A stretch of DNA of 23,307 nucleotides from Chloroflexota bacterium (GTDB lineage: Bacteria; Chloroflexota; Limnocylindria; Limnocylindrales; CSP1-4), in assembly GCA_003158495.1 (NCBI GenBank), contig PMJT01000013.1:3319-26625 (forward strand). Reading direction: 5' to 3'. Below, piece after piece: positions 7,630-16,509 of this stretch (its first letter is position 1; each line of letters starts with the position of its first letter). Position numbers and translations under genes: made by a program. The notes under the pieces were generated by a model. The model saw only the letters and a list, made by a program, of their open reading frames with translations, was not told the origin of the DNA and did no database searches.

Positions 7630-9132
7630 CTACTCGGCGGCGTCGTTGCGCTGTTCGTCGGCTAGCTCTCGCAGGCTCTCGCGGCGGCGGCGCATCCCTT
7701 CCGAGCCCGCCGCCATCGGGTCGGTCCGGGGCTGGCCGGCGGCCGGGGTCTTGCGGCGGCGCGGCTCGTGGCGGTTGCCGGCCAGGCGCTCCATGCGCTC
7801 GCCGATCTTGATCTCGGCGCCCTGGCTGCCCGGGAAGTAGTAGCGGCGCCCGACGAGTGCGTCGGGGAGGTATTGCTGATCGACGTCGTCGCCTTCGAAG
7901 TCATGGGGATAGATGTATGTGCGCCTGCCCGCGCCGCTGGAGCGCAGGTGGGCCGGCACCGCCAGCGAACCCTTCGCCAGCACGTCGGCCATTGCGGCGA
8001 AGTAGGCCTGGCCGACGGCGTTGCTCTTCGTCGTTACGGCCAGCATCACCGTCGCCTCTGCGAGGGCGTACTGCGCCTCCGGCAGGCCGACCCAATCGAG
8101 CGCCTGGGCCGCCGCGACGGCGACTTCGAGGGCGCGCGGATCGGCCAGGCCGATATCCTCCGATGCCAGGATGATCAGGCGCCTGGCGATGAACCGCGGG
8201 TCCTCTCCGGCGGCGATCATCGCGGCCAGCCAGTACACGGCAGCGTCCGGGTCGTTGCCGCGGACGCTCTTGATGAAGGCACTGACCGTGTCGTAGTGGC
8301 CGTCGCCGGCCCGGTCGTAGGCCAGGACACGTTGCTGAGCGGCGGCCTCGACATCCTCCAGTCTCGGTGAGACTCGGCCGTTCGTGTCGCGGATGCCTTC
8401 CGAGTCGGCGATCGAAACGGCACCTTCCAGCACATTGAGCGCCTGCCGGGCATCCCCGGCCGAAAGCCCGACGAGATGCTCAAACGGCTCACCCGACAGG
8501 GCCACCCCGCCGACCGGACCCAGGGTGCCGGCCAGGCCGCGATCCGGGTCGGCGAGGGCTCTCCGGACGACCTCCGCAACCTCGTCGTCCGTGAGGGCTT
8601 CGAGGCGGTAGACGCGCAACCGCGACAGGAGCGCGGAATTGACCTCGAAATACGGGTTCTCGGTTGTGGCTCCGGCAAGGGTGACGGTGCCGTCCTCAAC
8701 ATGCGGAAGCAAGGCGTCCTGCTGGGCCTTGTTGAATCGGTGGATCTCGTCGATGAACAGGATGGTCGGCTGTCCGGTGAGGGCGAGCCTGTCGCGAGAC
8801 TCAGCCACCAGCGCCCGGACCTCGGCGACGCCGCTCATGACGGCGGATATGGTCACGAGGCGTGCCCCGGATGCGTCCGCCAGGACCCGCGCGAGGCTCG
8901 TCTTGCCGCTTCCCGGCGGACCCCAGAAGAGGAGGGACCCGAGGTGGCCGCCCTCCAGGGCGCGGCGGAGCGTCCCGCGCTCGCCGATCAGGCGCTCGTG
9001 ACCGACGACCTCGTCTAGCGTTCGCGGCCGCATCCGTGCGGCCAGCGGCTGCCGGCCGGGCGGCGGCACGAAGGCCGGCTGCTGCCCGTTCGACTCGTCC
9101 GCCTGCGAGGCCCTGGTTCGGCGTGTTGCCAT
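7630..9132 (-). CDS. rarA: Replication-associated recombination protein A (AAA+ ATPase)
   Basis: RarA (MgsA, WRNIP1 family) acts at stalled replication forks and single-stranded gaps in the cytoplasm. At 500 residues it is a little longer than usual because of a Gln/Pro-rich N-terminus and a basic, Arg-rich C-terminus. Walker A GPPGSGKT is at 71-78, Walker B LFIDEIH at 125-131, and the typical HRFNKAQQDALLPHVE follows. TENPYFEVNSALLSR contains sensor 1 and the arginine-finger region. The C-terminal tetramerisation domain includes the diagnostic VYWLAAMIAAGEDP, the LIILASEDIGLADP segment and YIYPHDF. Start ATG 9132 is preceded at 6 bases by TAGCAT (minus strand, 9144-9139) and by no ribosome site, which suggests a leaderless transcript. 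It is divergent from the hybrid kinase. Confidence 0.96.
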   Translation of the reverse strand: MATRRTRASQADESNGQQPAFVPPPGRQPLAARMRPRTLDEVVGHERLIGERGTLRRALEGGHLGSLLFWGPPGSGKTSLARVLADASGARLVTISAVMSGVAEVRALVAESRDRLALTGQPTILFIDEIHRFNKAQQDALLPHVEDGTVTLAGATTENPYFEVNSALLSRLRVYRLEALTDDEVAEVVRRALADPDRGLAGTLGPVGGVALSGEPFEHLVGLSAGDARQALNVLEGAVSIADSEGIRDTNGRVSPRLEDVEAAAQQRVLAYDRAGDGHYDTVSAFIKSVRGNDPDAAVYWLAAMIAAGEDPRFIARRLIILASEDIGLADPRALEVAVAAAQALDWVGLPEAQYALAEATVMLAVTTKSNAVGQAYFAAMADVLAKGSLAVPAHLRSSGAGRRTYIYPHDFEGDDVDQQYLPDALVGRRYYFPGSQGAEIKIGERMERLAGNRHEPRRRKTPAAGQPRTDPMAAGSEGMRRRRESLRELADEQRNDAAE

Positions 9133-9138
9133 GGCCCG

Positions 9139-9144
9139 ATGCTA
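9139..9144 (-). promoter_or_regulatory. -10-like box of rarA
   Basis: TAGCAT on the minus strand, six bases before the rarA ATG. With this spacing transcription would start at or next to the A of the start codon. No clear -35 element is seen. Confidence 0.45.
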
Positions 9145-9370
9145 CATGGAGACCGACAAGGGGGCACGAGGCAAATCTCGTCTGACCCCACGACTACACC
9201 GCAGGAGGATACCGGGCGGCCGAGTGAATCTGCACAGTGCGAGCGGGCTTCACGGGCTCGCCGCCGCCCAGGATTGCATCCAGGGGCCCGCGATCGGACT
9301 CGCCAGACAGCCCGCTCGGTTACCGGAAAGATCAGCACTTTGACGGTGGATGTCGGGGCCGACGGACCTG

Positions 9371-9376
9371 TACTAT
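9371..9376 (+). promoter_or_regulatory. -10-like box of the hybrid histidine kinase gene
   Basis: TACTAT, eight bases before the ATG at 9385. TTGACG at 9340-9345 is the best -35-like sequence, but its 25-base spacing is too long for a standard promoter. No ribosome site lies between the box and the ATG. Confidence 0.4.
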
Positions 9377-9384
9377 TCGCCGTC

Positions 9385-11730
9385 ATGCCGACGTCGTTCC
9401 GACCCCGAATGCTCCGTGGTGCCCCGCGGCCGAGCCCGGAAGAGGCGCCCTCGGCCGACCAGAAGGCCGTTTACGAGGCGATGCTGCAGCCGGTCATAGA
9501 CGCCGTGGACGCGCTCGTGGTGGTCATCGCCGACGACTGCAGCCTGTGGCTCTGGAACCGCCGCTGCGAAGGAAGCTCTGGCGTGCCGCTTGCCGAGGCC
9601 GCCGGCAAGCCGCTGTTGACGGTGATGAGGCTCCGGCCCGGTGTTCGAGCGTGGGCCCAGGAAACCTTCGATCGGCTCATGGCCGGCGACGAGCACAGCG
9701 TCGAATTCCACTCTCAATGGCTCCGGAAGGATGGCCGCAGAGCCAGGGTGGCGTGGACGGCGAGGCTCGTTGCCTGGGGTGACGGAACCAGGTTCGTCGT
9801 CGCCACGGGTACGGAGACCACGCGCGGCCGGCAAATTGCGCGCGACATTGCCGAGACCGAATCGCGGTTCGAGACGCTGCTCGAGGTGCTCCCGGACCCT
9901 GTCATCGTCCACCAGAACGGCCGGCTCGTGTTCGCCAACCGGGCGGCCGTCGAGATGTACGGCGCCAGGAGCCAGGAGGAGTTGTTCGGTCTCCCCGTCA
10001 TCGAGTTCGTAGCGCCCGAACACCGCGGTTTCGTCATGGGACGGATGGCCAGGATGCTCGGCGCCGGCGAAATAGTGCCGATGGTCGAAGAGCGTCACCT
10101 TCGGCTCGACGGCACGGCTTTCGACGTCGAAGTCGTGGCCGCCCCGGTGAACTTCGGCGGGCGGCCGGCCATCACGGTCGTTGCGCGCGAGATCACCGAT
10201 CGAAAAGGGACCGAGGCGGCCCTCCGGGCGAGCGAGGCTCGAGTTCGAGCCGTCTTCAATCAGTCATCACTGGGCATGCTTGTGGTGGATAGCGCCGGGC
10301 GCTCCATGGAGAGCAACGCCGCGTTCCGGAGGCTGCTCGGTTACGGCGTCGACGAACTCAGCCGCGTTTCGGTCTCGGACTATACGCACCCCGCGGACGT
10401 GGCTCTGAGCAAGAAGCTACTGGAAGATCTGTTCGCGGACCGCAACGACGGCTTCGTCACTGAGAAGCGCTACGTCGCCCAGGATGGGCGCGAGATATGG
10501 GCCCGCGTCCACGTCTCGCCGGTTCGGGACGGTTCGGGTCCGCCGCGGTTCGCTGTGGGGACGGTCGAAGACATCACAGAGCGCAAGATCCTCGAAGGCC
10601 AGCTCCGCGAGAGTTCAAAGATGGAGGCGCTGGGCCGGTTGGCCGGCGGCATCGCCCACGACTTCAACAATGTCCTCACCGTCGTGAACGGGATGGCCGA
10701 ACTCCTGGCCGACTCACTCCAGGGTGACGAACGTGCGGCCGACGCGATTGCGATCAAAGAGGCGGGCTTGCGGGCGGCCGACCTCACGAGCCAGTTGAGT
10801 GCCTTTGGCCGACGCACGAAAGGCACGCCCCAACCGGTCGATCTGAACGGGCGAATTGCCGATATGGTGCCGATGCTGAGGCGACTCCTCGGCGAAGACA
10901 TGGATCTCACGACCAGGCTCGATGCCTCCGTCGGCAGCGTCGAGGCGGATCCGAGTCAGCTCGACCAGGTCGTCATGAACCTCGTCGTCAACGGACGCGA
11001 TGCCATGCCCGGGGGCGGCTCGCTGGTCCTGTCGACGCACGCGCTGGTTGGAGACACTTCGACTCGAGGCGGAACCGACGAAGGCTGGGCTCGACTGGAG
11101 ATCGCCGACACCGGTCACGGCATGGAGCCGGAGATTCTCGAGCGCATCTTCGAGCCGTTCTTCACCACCAAAGGCGAGGGCAAGGGAACGGGCCTGGGCC
11201 TGGCGACCGTCTTCCGGATCGTCCACGAGATGGGTGGACATGTTTGGGCCGAATCGGAGGTAGGAGTAGGTTCCCGCTTCATAGTCGAACTGCCACTCTG
11301 CGGCGTGCGTCCGCCGGCGCCAGACGAGAAGGTCGACCAGCGCGGACCGGCCGGTCGCGCCAGCGGGACGATCCTGCTCGTCGAGGACGACCTGAACGTG
11401 CGCGAACTCTGCAAGCGGGCGCTCGAGGCTGAAGGTTACCAAGTGCATGTGGCGGGTCCCCGCGAGGCACTTGAGCTGGCGGAGACGATCGGCGGCGACC
11501 TCGACATCCTCTTGACGGACGTGGTGATGCCCGATTTCGACGGCCCGACGATAGCTGCAGCCCTGCGATCGCGGCGCCATGATCTCCGAGTCCTGTTCAT
11601 GTCCGGCTACCCGCGCAACCGCGAACAGGAGCTTACGGGAGCGGCGGCCCAGGGCGCGTTCCTATCGAAGCCGTTCAAGCCGAGCGAGTTGTGTGAAGCC
11701 GTGAGAGTGGCGCTGGAGCGCCCTCGGTAG
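9385..11730 (+). CDS. CckA-like PAS-PAS-PAS hybrid histidine kinase with receiver domain
   Basis: A 781-residue cytoplasmic sensor with no membrane segment. Three PAS-like domains lie at about 29-145, 157-275 and 283-400. The HisKA dimerisation domain starts near 407 with phospho-acceptor His425 in GGIAHDFNN. The ATPase domain has N-box Asn532 and Asn536 (NLVVNGRDAM; most relatives have Ala where this has Gly537), G1 DTGHGM, F-box FEPFFTTK and G2 GKGTGLGLA. A receiver domain at about 662-778 has acidic pocket VEDD, phospho-acceptor Asp712 (LLTDVVMPD) and KPF. This is the CckA-type layout, predicting internal transfer from His425 to Asp712; an external phosphotransferase and output regulator are not in the window. 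The frame is open upstream to 9139, but that part reads as non-protein sequence, so ATG 9385 is chosen. The ligand is unknown. Confidence 0.93.
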   Translation: MPTSFRPRMLRGAPRPSPEEAPSADQKAVYEAMLQPVIDAVDALVVVIADDCSLWLWNRRCEGSSGVPLAEAAGKPLLTVMRLRPGVRAWAQETFDRLMAGDEHSVEFHSQWLRKDGRRARVAWTARLVAWGDGTRFVVATGTETTRGRQIARDIAETESRFETLLEVLPDPVIVHQNGRLVFANRAAVEMYGARSQEELFGLPVIEFVAPEHRGFVMGRMARMLGAGEIVPMVEERHLRLDGTAFDVEVVAAPVNFGGRPAITVVAREITDRKGTEAALRASEARVRAVFNQSSLGMLVVDSAGRSMESNAAFRRLLGYGVDELSRVSVSDYTHPADVALSKKLLEDLFADRNDGFVTEKRYVAQDGREIWARVHVSPVRDGSGPPRFAVGTVEDITERKILEGQLRESSKMEALGRLAGGIAHDFNNVLTVVNGMAELLADSLQGDERAADAIAIKEAGLRAADLTSQLSAFGRRTKGTPQPVDLNGRIADMVPMLRRLLGEDMDLTTRLDASVGSVEADPSQLDQVVMNLVVNGRDAMPGGGSLVLSTHALVGDTSTRGGTDEGWARLEIADTGHGMEPEILERIFEPFFTTKGEGKGTGLGLATVFRIVHEMGGHVWAESEVGVGSRFIVELPLCGVRPPAPDEKVDQRGPAGRASGTILLVEDDLNVRELCKRALEAEGYQVHVAGPREALELAETIGGDLDILLTDVVMPDFDGPTIAAALRSRRHDLRVLFMSGYPRNREQELTGAAAQGAFLSKPFKPSELCEAVRVALERPR

Positions 11731-11733
11731 CAG

Positions 11734-11755
11734 GGCCGACGGGTACCGGCCGTTT
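11734..11755 (+). terminator. Weak candidate terminator after the hybrid kinase
   Basis: GGCCG (11734-11738) pairs with CGGCC (11747-11751) and is followed by GTTTG. The stem is short and the T tract is only three bases. A second small hairpin (GGCGC, loop TGGA, GCGCC; 11709-11722) lies in the last codons of the kinase gene. The two genes here converge. Confidence 0.25.
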
Positions 11756-11801
11756 GCGTCTCGTGCAGCGGTCGTGGAATTCGAGCCGGTCGCGGCCCCG
11801 A

Positions 11802-12188
11802 TCAGCTGATCGTGACGACGCGGAGGATGTCGATCATCACGTACAGGACGGCGAGGGCAGCGGCAACGGCCCCGCCGACCTGGAGAATGCGCCGCACGTC
11901 GCGGACGACGTAGCCGTACTCCTCGGCCGCGCGAGTGGCGAGAAGGCCCTGGCCGGCCGGTCGTCCGGGGCGCGCGGCCTCGCCGACGCGACTGCGGTCG
12001 CGGGCGCGGCTGCGGTTCTGCTCGGCGTCCCTCTCCTGGGCGATGATCTGGGACTCCAGTTCCGCGGCTCGAGCCTCCTCGGTCGCCGAAAGCGCGCCGG
12101 ACGGTCGAGAGGCAGGACGGGTCTGAGGTCTGGCCGAACCGGCATGTCGCTGGCCCGGACGGTTCGATCCGCGAGTGCGCTTGGCCAT
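11802..12188 (-). CDS. Small single-pass membrane protein, function unknown
   Basis: A 128-residue protein that I do not recognise. The N-terminal third is basic and rich in Arg, Pro and Ser with no predicted structure. Residues about 35-70 form a charged helix (ATEEARAAELESQIIAQERD), possibly coiled coil. A conserved-looking EYGYVVRDVRRI precedes a single membrane segment at about 101-124, ending in a short tail. The topology would put the charged N-terminus in the cytoplasm by the positive-inside rule. The ATG at 12188 has a GGAGG site about 13 bases upstream, further than ideal. It is divergent from the DUF4446 gene across 214 bases. The stop codon lies inside a 12-base perfect palindrome, GATCAGCTGATC (11800-11811). 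A conserved small membrane protein is likely, without assignable function. Confidence 0.75.
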   Translation of the reverse strand: MAKRTRGSNRPGQRHAGSARPQTRPASRPSGALSATEEARAAELESQIIAQERDAEQNRSRARDRSRVGEAARPGRPAGQGLLATRAAEEYGYVVRDVRRILQVGGAVAAALAVLYVMIDILRVVTIS

Positions 12189-12228
12189 GTTGGGTGAGGA
12201 GCCTCCGTGGATTGAGTCGTGGTCGGGC

Positions 12229-12244
12229 GCGGCGCAGGCGCCGC
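12229..12244. repeat. GC-rich inverted repeat between divergent genes
   Basis: GCGGCGC and GCGCCGC separated by AG, in the intergenic region between the small membrane protein and the DUF4446 gene. It could fold in the leader of the minus-strand gene or act as a protein-binding site; nothing further supports either. Confidence 0.3.
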
Positions 12245-12372
12245 CGCTAGGTATGCGTGTGAAGCTTGCGCTTGCGTCGAGGATAACATCCCGCCCGGTC
12301 CTCTCGGGCGTCCGGCGCCCCCGCGGAGCTGCCAGAGCATCGGTCCGGCAGCCGCCTTGTGTCCGGGGCTGC

Positions 12373-12397
12373 TAGACTCCGGGCGATTGAGCGGAGG
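12373..12397 (+). promoter_or_regulatory. -10-like box and ribosome binding site of the DUF4446 gene
   Basis: TAGACT at 12373-12378 is followed by a leader with a strong GGAGG at 12393-12397, five bases before GTG 12403. This is the conventional leader arrangement, unlike the leaderless pattern of several other genes here. Confidence 0.5.
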
Positions 12398-12402
12398 TAC
12401 TT

Positions 12403-13287
12403 GTGATCGACTTTCTTGAGACCAATGTGGCCGCCATCGTGTTGGTGGTGGCAGGCTTGTGCTTGCTCGGCATCGTGATGATGCAGACATTCGCCGTGAG
12501 CAGGCTGAATCAGCGGATCAACCAGATCACCGGCGGGGTCGAGAGCGGGGACCTGGAAGAGATCCTGAGTCACCACCTGGAAACGGTTCACGGGGTCTCG
12601 CGTGACCTCGACGAACTCACGGCACGCCTGTCCATCGTGGAGAGCGCCGCGCGTCATCACTTTACGAGGCAAGGCCTCGTCCGCTTCAACCCCTTCCCTG
12701 ACACCGGAGGCAACCAGAGCTTCGCACTGGTTCTCCTCGACGAGTCGGACGACGGCGTCATTGTCTCCAGCCTTCACTCGCGGACCGGCACTCGTATCTA
12801 TGCCAAGGCCGTCAATGCCGGCAAGGCAGACACGAGCCTTTCCACCGAAGAGCAGGAAGCGATCGACGAAGCGAAGTCCAGGCGAGCTGCCCGTGCCGCC
12901 ACCCCTGCCCGATCCGCGGCCGCCGGCCGTGGCACAGTCGTGGATGCGCCCGCCCCCGCTGTCGCCCCCGCCACGGTCAGAGTCGTGCCCGCGGCACCGA
13001 AGCCCGTTCCGGCCGCGCCGATGTCCGCCGTTGCGGCCGAGGCACCGGCTCCGGCCGTGCCCGCCGCTCAGGCGCCCAGGCCGGCCCCGGCGCCCGCTCA
13101 GTCCGCCCCGGCTCCCGCTCTCGCTGCCGCTGCAGCACCGGCTGCCACGACCGACACTGCCAGCCGCCCGGCCGCCGATAAGGTCAAAGACAGCGAGCAG
13201 GTCAAGGTTGCCCCTGAGGCCCCGGTCGACGACGAGCGCGTCGAGCGCAAGCCCGGCCGGCCGGTCACGGGATCGGGGCAGCGGTAG
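12403..13287 (+). CDS. DUF4446 family membrane protein with long Ala/Pro-rich tail
   Basis: A 294-residue protein starting at a GTG with a strong ribosome site. Residues 9-30 form one membrane segment. A helical linker follows (LEEILSHHLE to RLSIVE), then the DUF4446 core at about 90-157, recognised by GLVRFNPF, DTGGNQSFALVLLDE, the VIVSSLHSR strand and RIYAKAVNAGK. The molecular function of the family is unknown. Members are usually about 160-170 residues; this one carries about 130 extra residues of Ala/Pro/Val-rich low-complexity sequence with a charged end, probably a disordered cytoplasmic tail or wall spacer. The promoter and GGAGG site are listed separately. The helicase gene begins 60 bases downstream in the same direction without an obvious promoter of its own, so co-transcription is possible. 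Confidence 0.85.
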   Translation: MIDFLETNVAAIVLVVAGLCLLGIVMMQTFAVSRLNQRINQITGGVESGDLEEILSHHLETVHGVSRDLDELTARLSIVESAARHHFTRQGLVRFNPFPDTGGNQSFALVLLDESDDGVIVSSLHSRTGTRIYAKAVNAGKADTSLSTEEQEAIDEAKSRRAARAATPARSAAAGRGTVVDAPAPAVAPATVRVVPAAPKPVPAAPMSAVAAEAPAPAVPAAQAPRPAPAPAQSAPAPALAAAAAPAATTDTASRPAADKVKDSEQVKVAPEAPVDDERVERKPGRPVTGSGQR

Positions 13288-13347
13288 CGCGAGACCACGC
13301 GGTCTTGTGACACGTGAGATGTCATTGCCACCGGTCAGTCTCTTCCG

Positions 13348-16300
13348 ATGACGAGCCGGGCCCGCAAGGCATCCACACGAGAGCCACGCCAGCTGGAGCA
13401 GATCCCTGTCTGGTGGTCGCCGCCTGATGCAGACGAGATTCCGGACGGTGCTACGGATGGCGTCGAGTCGTTGCTTGCCGGGCTGAACCCGGAACAGCGC
13501 AAAGCTGTGTGTCACGGCGACGGCCCGCTGCTGGTCGTTGCCGGCGCTGGGACGGGCAAGACCCAGGTCATAACCCGCCGCATCGCCTGGCTGATTGCCA
13601 CTCGGAGGGCCCGCCCGTCGGAGATCCTGGCCCTGACCTTCACGGACAAGGCCGCCGACGAGATGCAGACGCGGGTAGACCAGCTCGTGCCGTACGGCTA
13701 CACGGACGCGGCCGTATCCACGTTCCATGCGTTCGGGGATCGGCTGGTCCGCGAGTTCGCGCTGGAGCTCGGGCTGCCCACGGATACGCGGGTACTGTCG
13801 CGGCCGGAGACCGTGATCTTCCTGCGTGAGCGACTCTTCGCTTTCGAGCTGGACCAGTACCGCCCGCTCGGGGACCCAACTCGCTTCCTGGGTGCCCTGG
13901 CGTCGCTCTTCAGCCGCTGCAAAGACGAGGACGTCAGTCCGGCTGCCTACCTTGGATTCGCGGCGGATCTCACCGCCAGGGCCGCCGCCGCCCGGGCGGG
14001 CGTTCCGCTTGGGGACGAGACGTCAGCCGACGCAGCTGCTGCTCTTGAGGAAGAGGCACGCCGCCAGACGGAACTGGCCCGGGCATACGAGCGCTACCAG
14101 GCGCTGCTTCGTGAAGCCGGTCACATCGACTTTGGGGACCAGGTCAGCCTGGGTCTCAAGCTGCTGCGCGATTCGGCCGCGGCCAGAGTAGAGCTCCAAC
14201 GCCGCTACAAGTACATCCTGGTGGACGAGTTCCAGGATACGAACAAGGCCCAGTCGGAGCTGGTGGAACTGCTGGCCATGCCGCACGGCAACGTCACCGT
14301 GGTCGGCGACGACGATCAGTCGATCTACAAATTCCGAGGCGCCGCGATCAGCAACATCCTGGAGTTCAAGCGGCGCCACGCCCGTGTCCGCCAGATCGTC
14401 CTGCGCCGCAACTATCGGTCCCGTGCTCCCATCCTAGACGCGAGCTATCGCCTCATCCGGTTCAACGACCCGGACCGACTCGAATTCCGCAACGGCATTG
14501 ACAAGCGCCTGGTCGCGGAACGAGCGGTCGCGGAGCTGCCGGTTCGCCACCTGGTATTCGCGACCGGGTCGGAGGAGGCGGACCAGATCGCGCGCGAGAT
14601 CGCGGCCCGGATCTCCGCGGGAGCTCGGGCAAAGGACTTCGCCGTGCTGGTTCGAGCCAACTCGGACGCGGACCCGGTCCTGCGCAGCCTGAACCTCGTG
14701 GCCGTGCCGTGGCGGTTCTCGGGCACGTCCGGGCTGTATGCGCGGCCCGAGATCCGGCTATTGCTCGCATTTCTGCGGGCAATCGCGGACCTGTCGGCCA
14801 GCGTGGATGTCTACGCCCTGGCCGCATCGGACGTGTACGGCATGGGCGGCCCGGACCTCACGGCCATCGTCAACAGCGCTCGCCGGAAGAATCGTTCTCT
14901 CTGGGAGGTAATCGAGGAGCTGACGCGCCAGCCCGGGCTGCTCCGTCTGGCACCCGAGACGCGGGCAACGCTGGATCGCCTGGTGGCAGGGCTTCTGCAT
15001 TTCACGGAGCTGGCCCACGAACGGCCGGCCGGTGAAGTGCTCTACCAGTTCCTGCGCGAGAGCGGCATGCTCTCCCGGCTGGCTGCCGCGGATTCGGTCG
15101 CGGCGGAGGAGTCTCTCCAGAACATCGCCCGCTTCTTCGACATCATCCGGGCCCAGTCGGATTTGCTGCCGGACGACCGAGTCGTCTTCGTCGCCCGGCA
15201 CTTGCAGACGCTGATAGATGCGGGCGACGATCCGGCCACGGCAGAGGTGGATCCGGACGCGGACGCTGTCGCCGTCCTGACGGTCCACAAGGCCAAGGGC
15301 CTGGAGTTTCCAGTGGTCTTCATGACGGGGCTGGTAGACGGCCGCTTCCCGGCCCGGACGCGCCGCGATCCGCTGGCCCTGCCAACTGACCTCGTCCATG
15401 AAACGCTGCCGGAGGGCGATCCGCACGTCCAAGAGGAGCGCCGCCTCTTCTACGTGGGCATGACGCGGGCCAGGGACGAACTCATCCTTAGCCACGCTGG
15501 CGACTACGGCGGGCGGCGGGCGAGGCGCGTGTCGCAGTTCGTCCTGGAGGCCCTGGACCTGCCGGCATCGGCCGCGACCGGGGCCGCGGCCGATGCCACG
15601 GCCCACGCGCCGCTCGAGCGCCTTGCGGCGTTCGTACCGGTTGCGGAGCCCGTGGAGCCCGGCCAAGAGCCCCTGGAAGGGCCGCTCTCACTGAGCTTCT
15701 ACCAGGTGGACGACTACTTGACCTGTCCTCTTAAGTACAAGTACGTCCACGTCCTGCGCGTGCCCATAGCCCCGCATCATTCGATCGTGTACGGGTCGGC
15801 GCTCCACCAGGCCGTGCAGGAGTTCCACCGCCGCCAGGCCCGGGGCTACCTCATGACAGAAGACGAGCTGCTCGCGGCCTTCGACCGAGCCTGGTCCAAC
15901 GAGGGCTTTCTGACGCGCGAGCACGAGGAGGCCCGCCTGGCCGCCGGCCGGGCCGCGCTGCGCAGGTTCCGCGAGGAGCAGCTCCAGCCTGGCACGGTCG
16001 TGCCGGCCTACGTCGAGCGCGACTTCAGCTTCAGCCTGGACGGCGACCGGATTCGGGGCCGCATGGACCGGGTTGACATCGAACGACTGCCGGCGGATTC
16101 GGCACCGGCGCAAGACCCGGCAAGCGAGCACAAGCACGCTGATGCGGTCGCGACAGCTTTGCCGGGCTTCCACCCGGAACGCGTGACGATCACGGACTAC
16201 AAGTCGAGCGACGTCCGGGACCCGGTCCGCGCCCGGGAGCGGGCCCGGGAGTCGCTGCAGCTCCAGATCTATGCCATGGCCTACCAGGCCGAGACCGGCC

Positions 16301-16509
16301 GGCTTCCGGATGCTCTACAGCTCTGGTTCCTGGAGTCGGGGCTTGTCGGGCGGGTCGAGGTGGACGAGAAGCGGCTCGGCAAGGCGCGCGAATCGATCAG
16401 GCGCGCCGCCGCAGGCATTCGCGCCCGGCGGTTCGACGCTACGCCGGACTACCTGGCCTGTGGATACTGCGCCTTCCGCGACATCTGCCCCGCGAGTGCG
16501 GCCAAATGA
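13348..16509 (+). CDS. UvrD/PcrA-type superfamily 1 helicase fused to an AddB-like Fe-S nuclease domain
   Basis: A 1053-residue, cytoplasmic DNA repair enzyme. Residues 50-735 hold the SF1A motor: LNPEQRKAV (Q motif), Walker A AGAGTGKT (65-72, Lys71), LALTFTDKAA (Ia), VDEFQDTN (II), GDDDQSIYKFRGA (III), LRRNYRS (IV), TVHKAKGLEFPVVF (V) and YVGMTRARDELIL (VI). The C-terminal third is a PD-(D/E)XK nuclease: SALHQAVQEFH, GRMDRVD, ITDYKSS and LQIYAMAYQ. Cys793 plus Cys1038, Cys1041 and Cys1047 (C-x244-C-x2-C-x5-C) match the 4Fe-4S pattern of AddB and Cas4 nucleases. By family it should unwind and degrade or process DNA ends, akin to AdnB or AddAB subunits; no partner subunit is adjacent. ATG 13348 lacks a clear ribosome site. 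The stop overlaps the next gene (ATGA). Confidence 0.94.
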   Translation: MTSRARKASTREPRQLEQIPVWWSPPDADEIPDGATDGVESLLAGLNPEQRKAVCHGDGPLLVVAGAGTGKTQVITRRIAWLIATRRARPSEILALTFTDKAADEMQTRVDQLVPYGYTDAAVSTFHAFGDRLVREFALELGLPTDTRVLSRPETVIFLRERLFAFELDQYRPLGDPTRFLGALASLFSRCKDEDVSPAAYLGFAADLTARAAAARAGVPLGDETSADAAAALEEEARRQTELARAYERYQALLREAGHIDFGDQVSLGLKLLRDSAAARVELQRRYKYILVDEFQDTNKAQSELVELLAMPHGNVTVVGDDDQSIYKFRGAAISNILEFKRRHARVRQIVLRRNYRSRAPILDASYRLIRFNDPDRLEFRNGIDKRLVAERAVAELPVRHLVFATGSEEADQIAREIAARISAGARAKDFAVLVRANSDADPVLRSLNLVAVPWRFSGTSGLYARPEIRLLLAFLRAIADLSASVDVYALAASDVYGMGGPDLTAIVNSARRKNRSLWEVIEELTRQPGLLRLAPETRATLDRLVAGLLHFTELAHERPAGEVLYQFLRESGMLSRLAAADSVAAEESLQNIARFFDIIRAQSDLLPDDRVVFVARHLQTLIDAGDDPATAEVDPDADAVAVLTVHKAKGLEFPVVFMTGLVDGRFPARTRRDPLALPTDLVHETLPEGDPHVQEERRLFYVGMTRARDELILSHAGDYGGRRARRVSQFVLEALDLPASAATGAAADATAHAPLERLAAFVPVAEPVEPGQEPLEGPLSLSFYQVDDYLTCPLKYKYVHVLRVPIAPHHSIVYGSALHQAVQEFHRRQARGYLMTEDELLAAFDRAWSNEGFLTREHEEARLAAGRAALRRFREEQLQPGTVVPAYVERDFSFSLDGDRIRGRMDRVDIERLPADSAPAQDPASEHKHADAVATALPGFHPERVTITDYKSSDVRDPVRARERARESLQLQIYAMAYQAETGRLPDALQLWFLESGLVGRVEVDEKRLGKARESIRRAAAGIRARRFDATPDYLACGYCAFRDICPASAAK

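Noticed and set aside
9139..9384. N-terminal extension of the hybrid kinase in an open frame.
   Set aside because: The translation is Arg/Gly/Thr-rich without structure, begins inside the rarA promoter, and a -10-like box plus ATG lie at 9371-9387.
12247..13728. Long minus-strand open frame of 493 codons opposite the DUF4446 gene and the helicase start.
   Set aside because: It is Gly/Arg-rich antisense of the Ala/Pro-coding tail. The plus strand has a recognisable DUF4446 domain, ribosome site and helicase motifs.
14758..15666. Long minus-strand frame inside the helicase gene.
   Set aside because: Antisense of conserved helicase motifs; no protein-like pattern, a consequence of high GC content.
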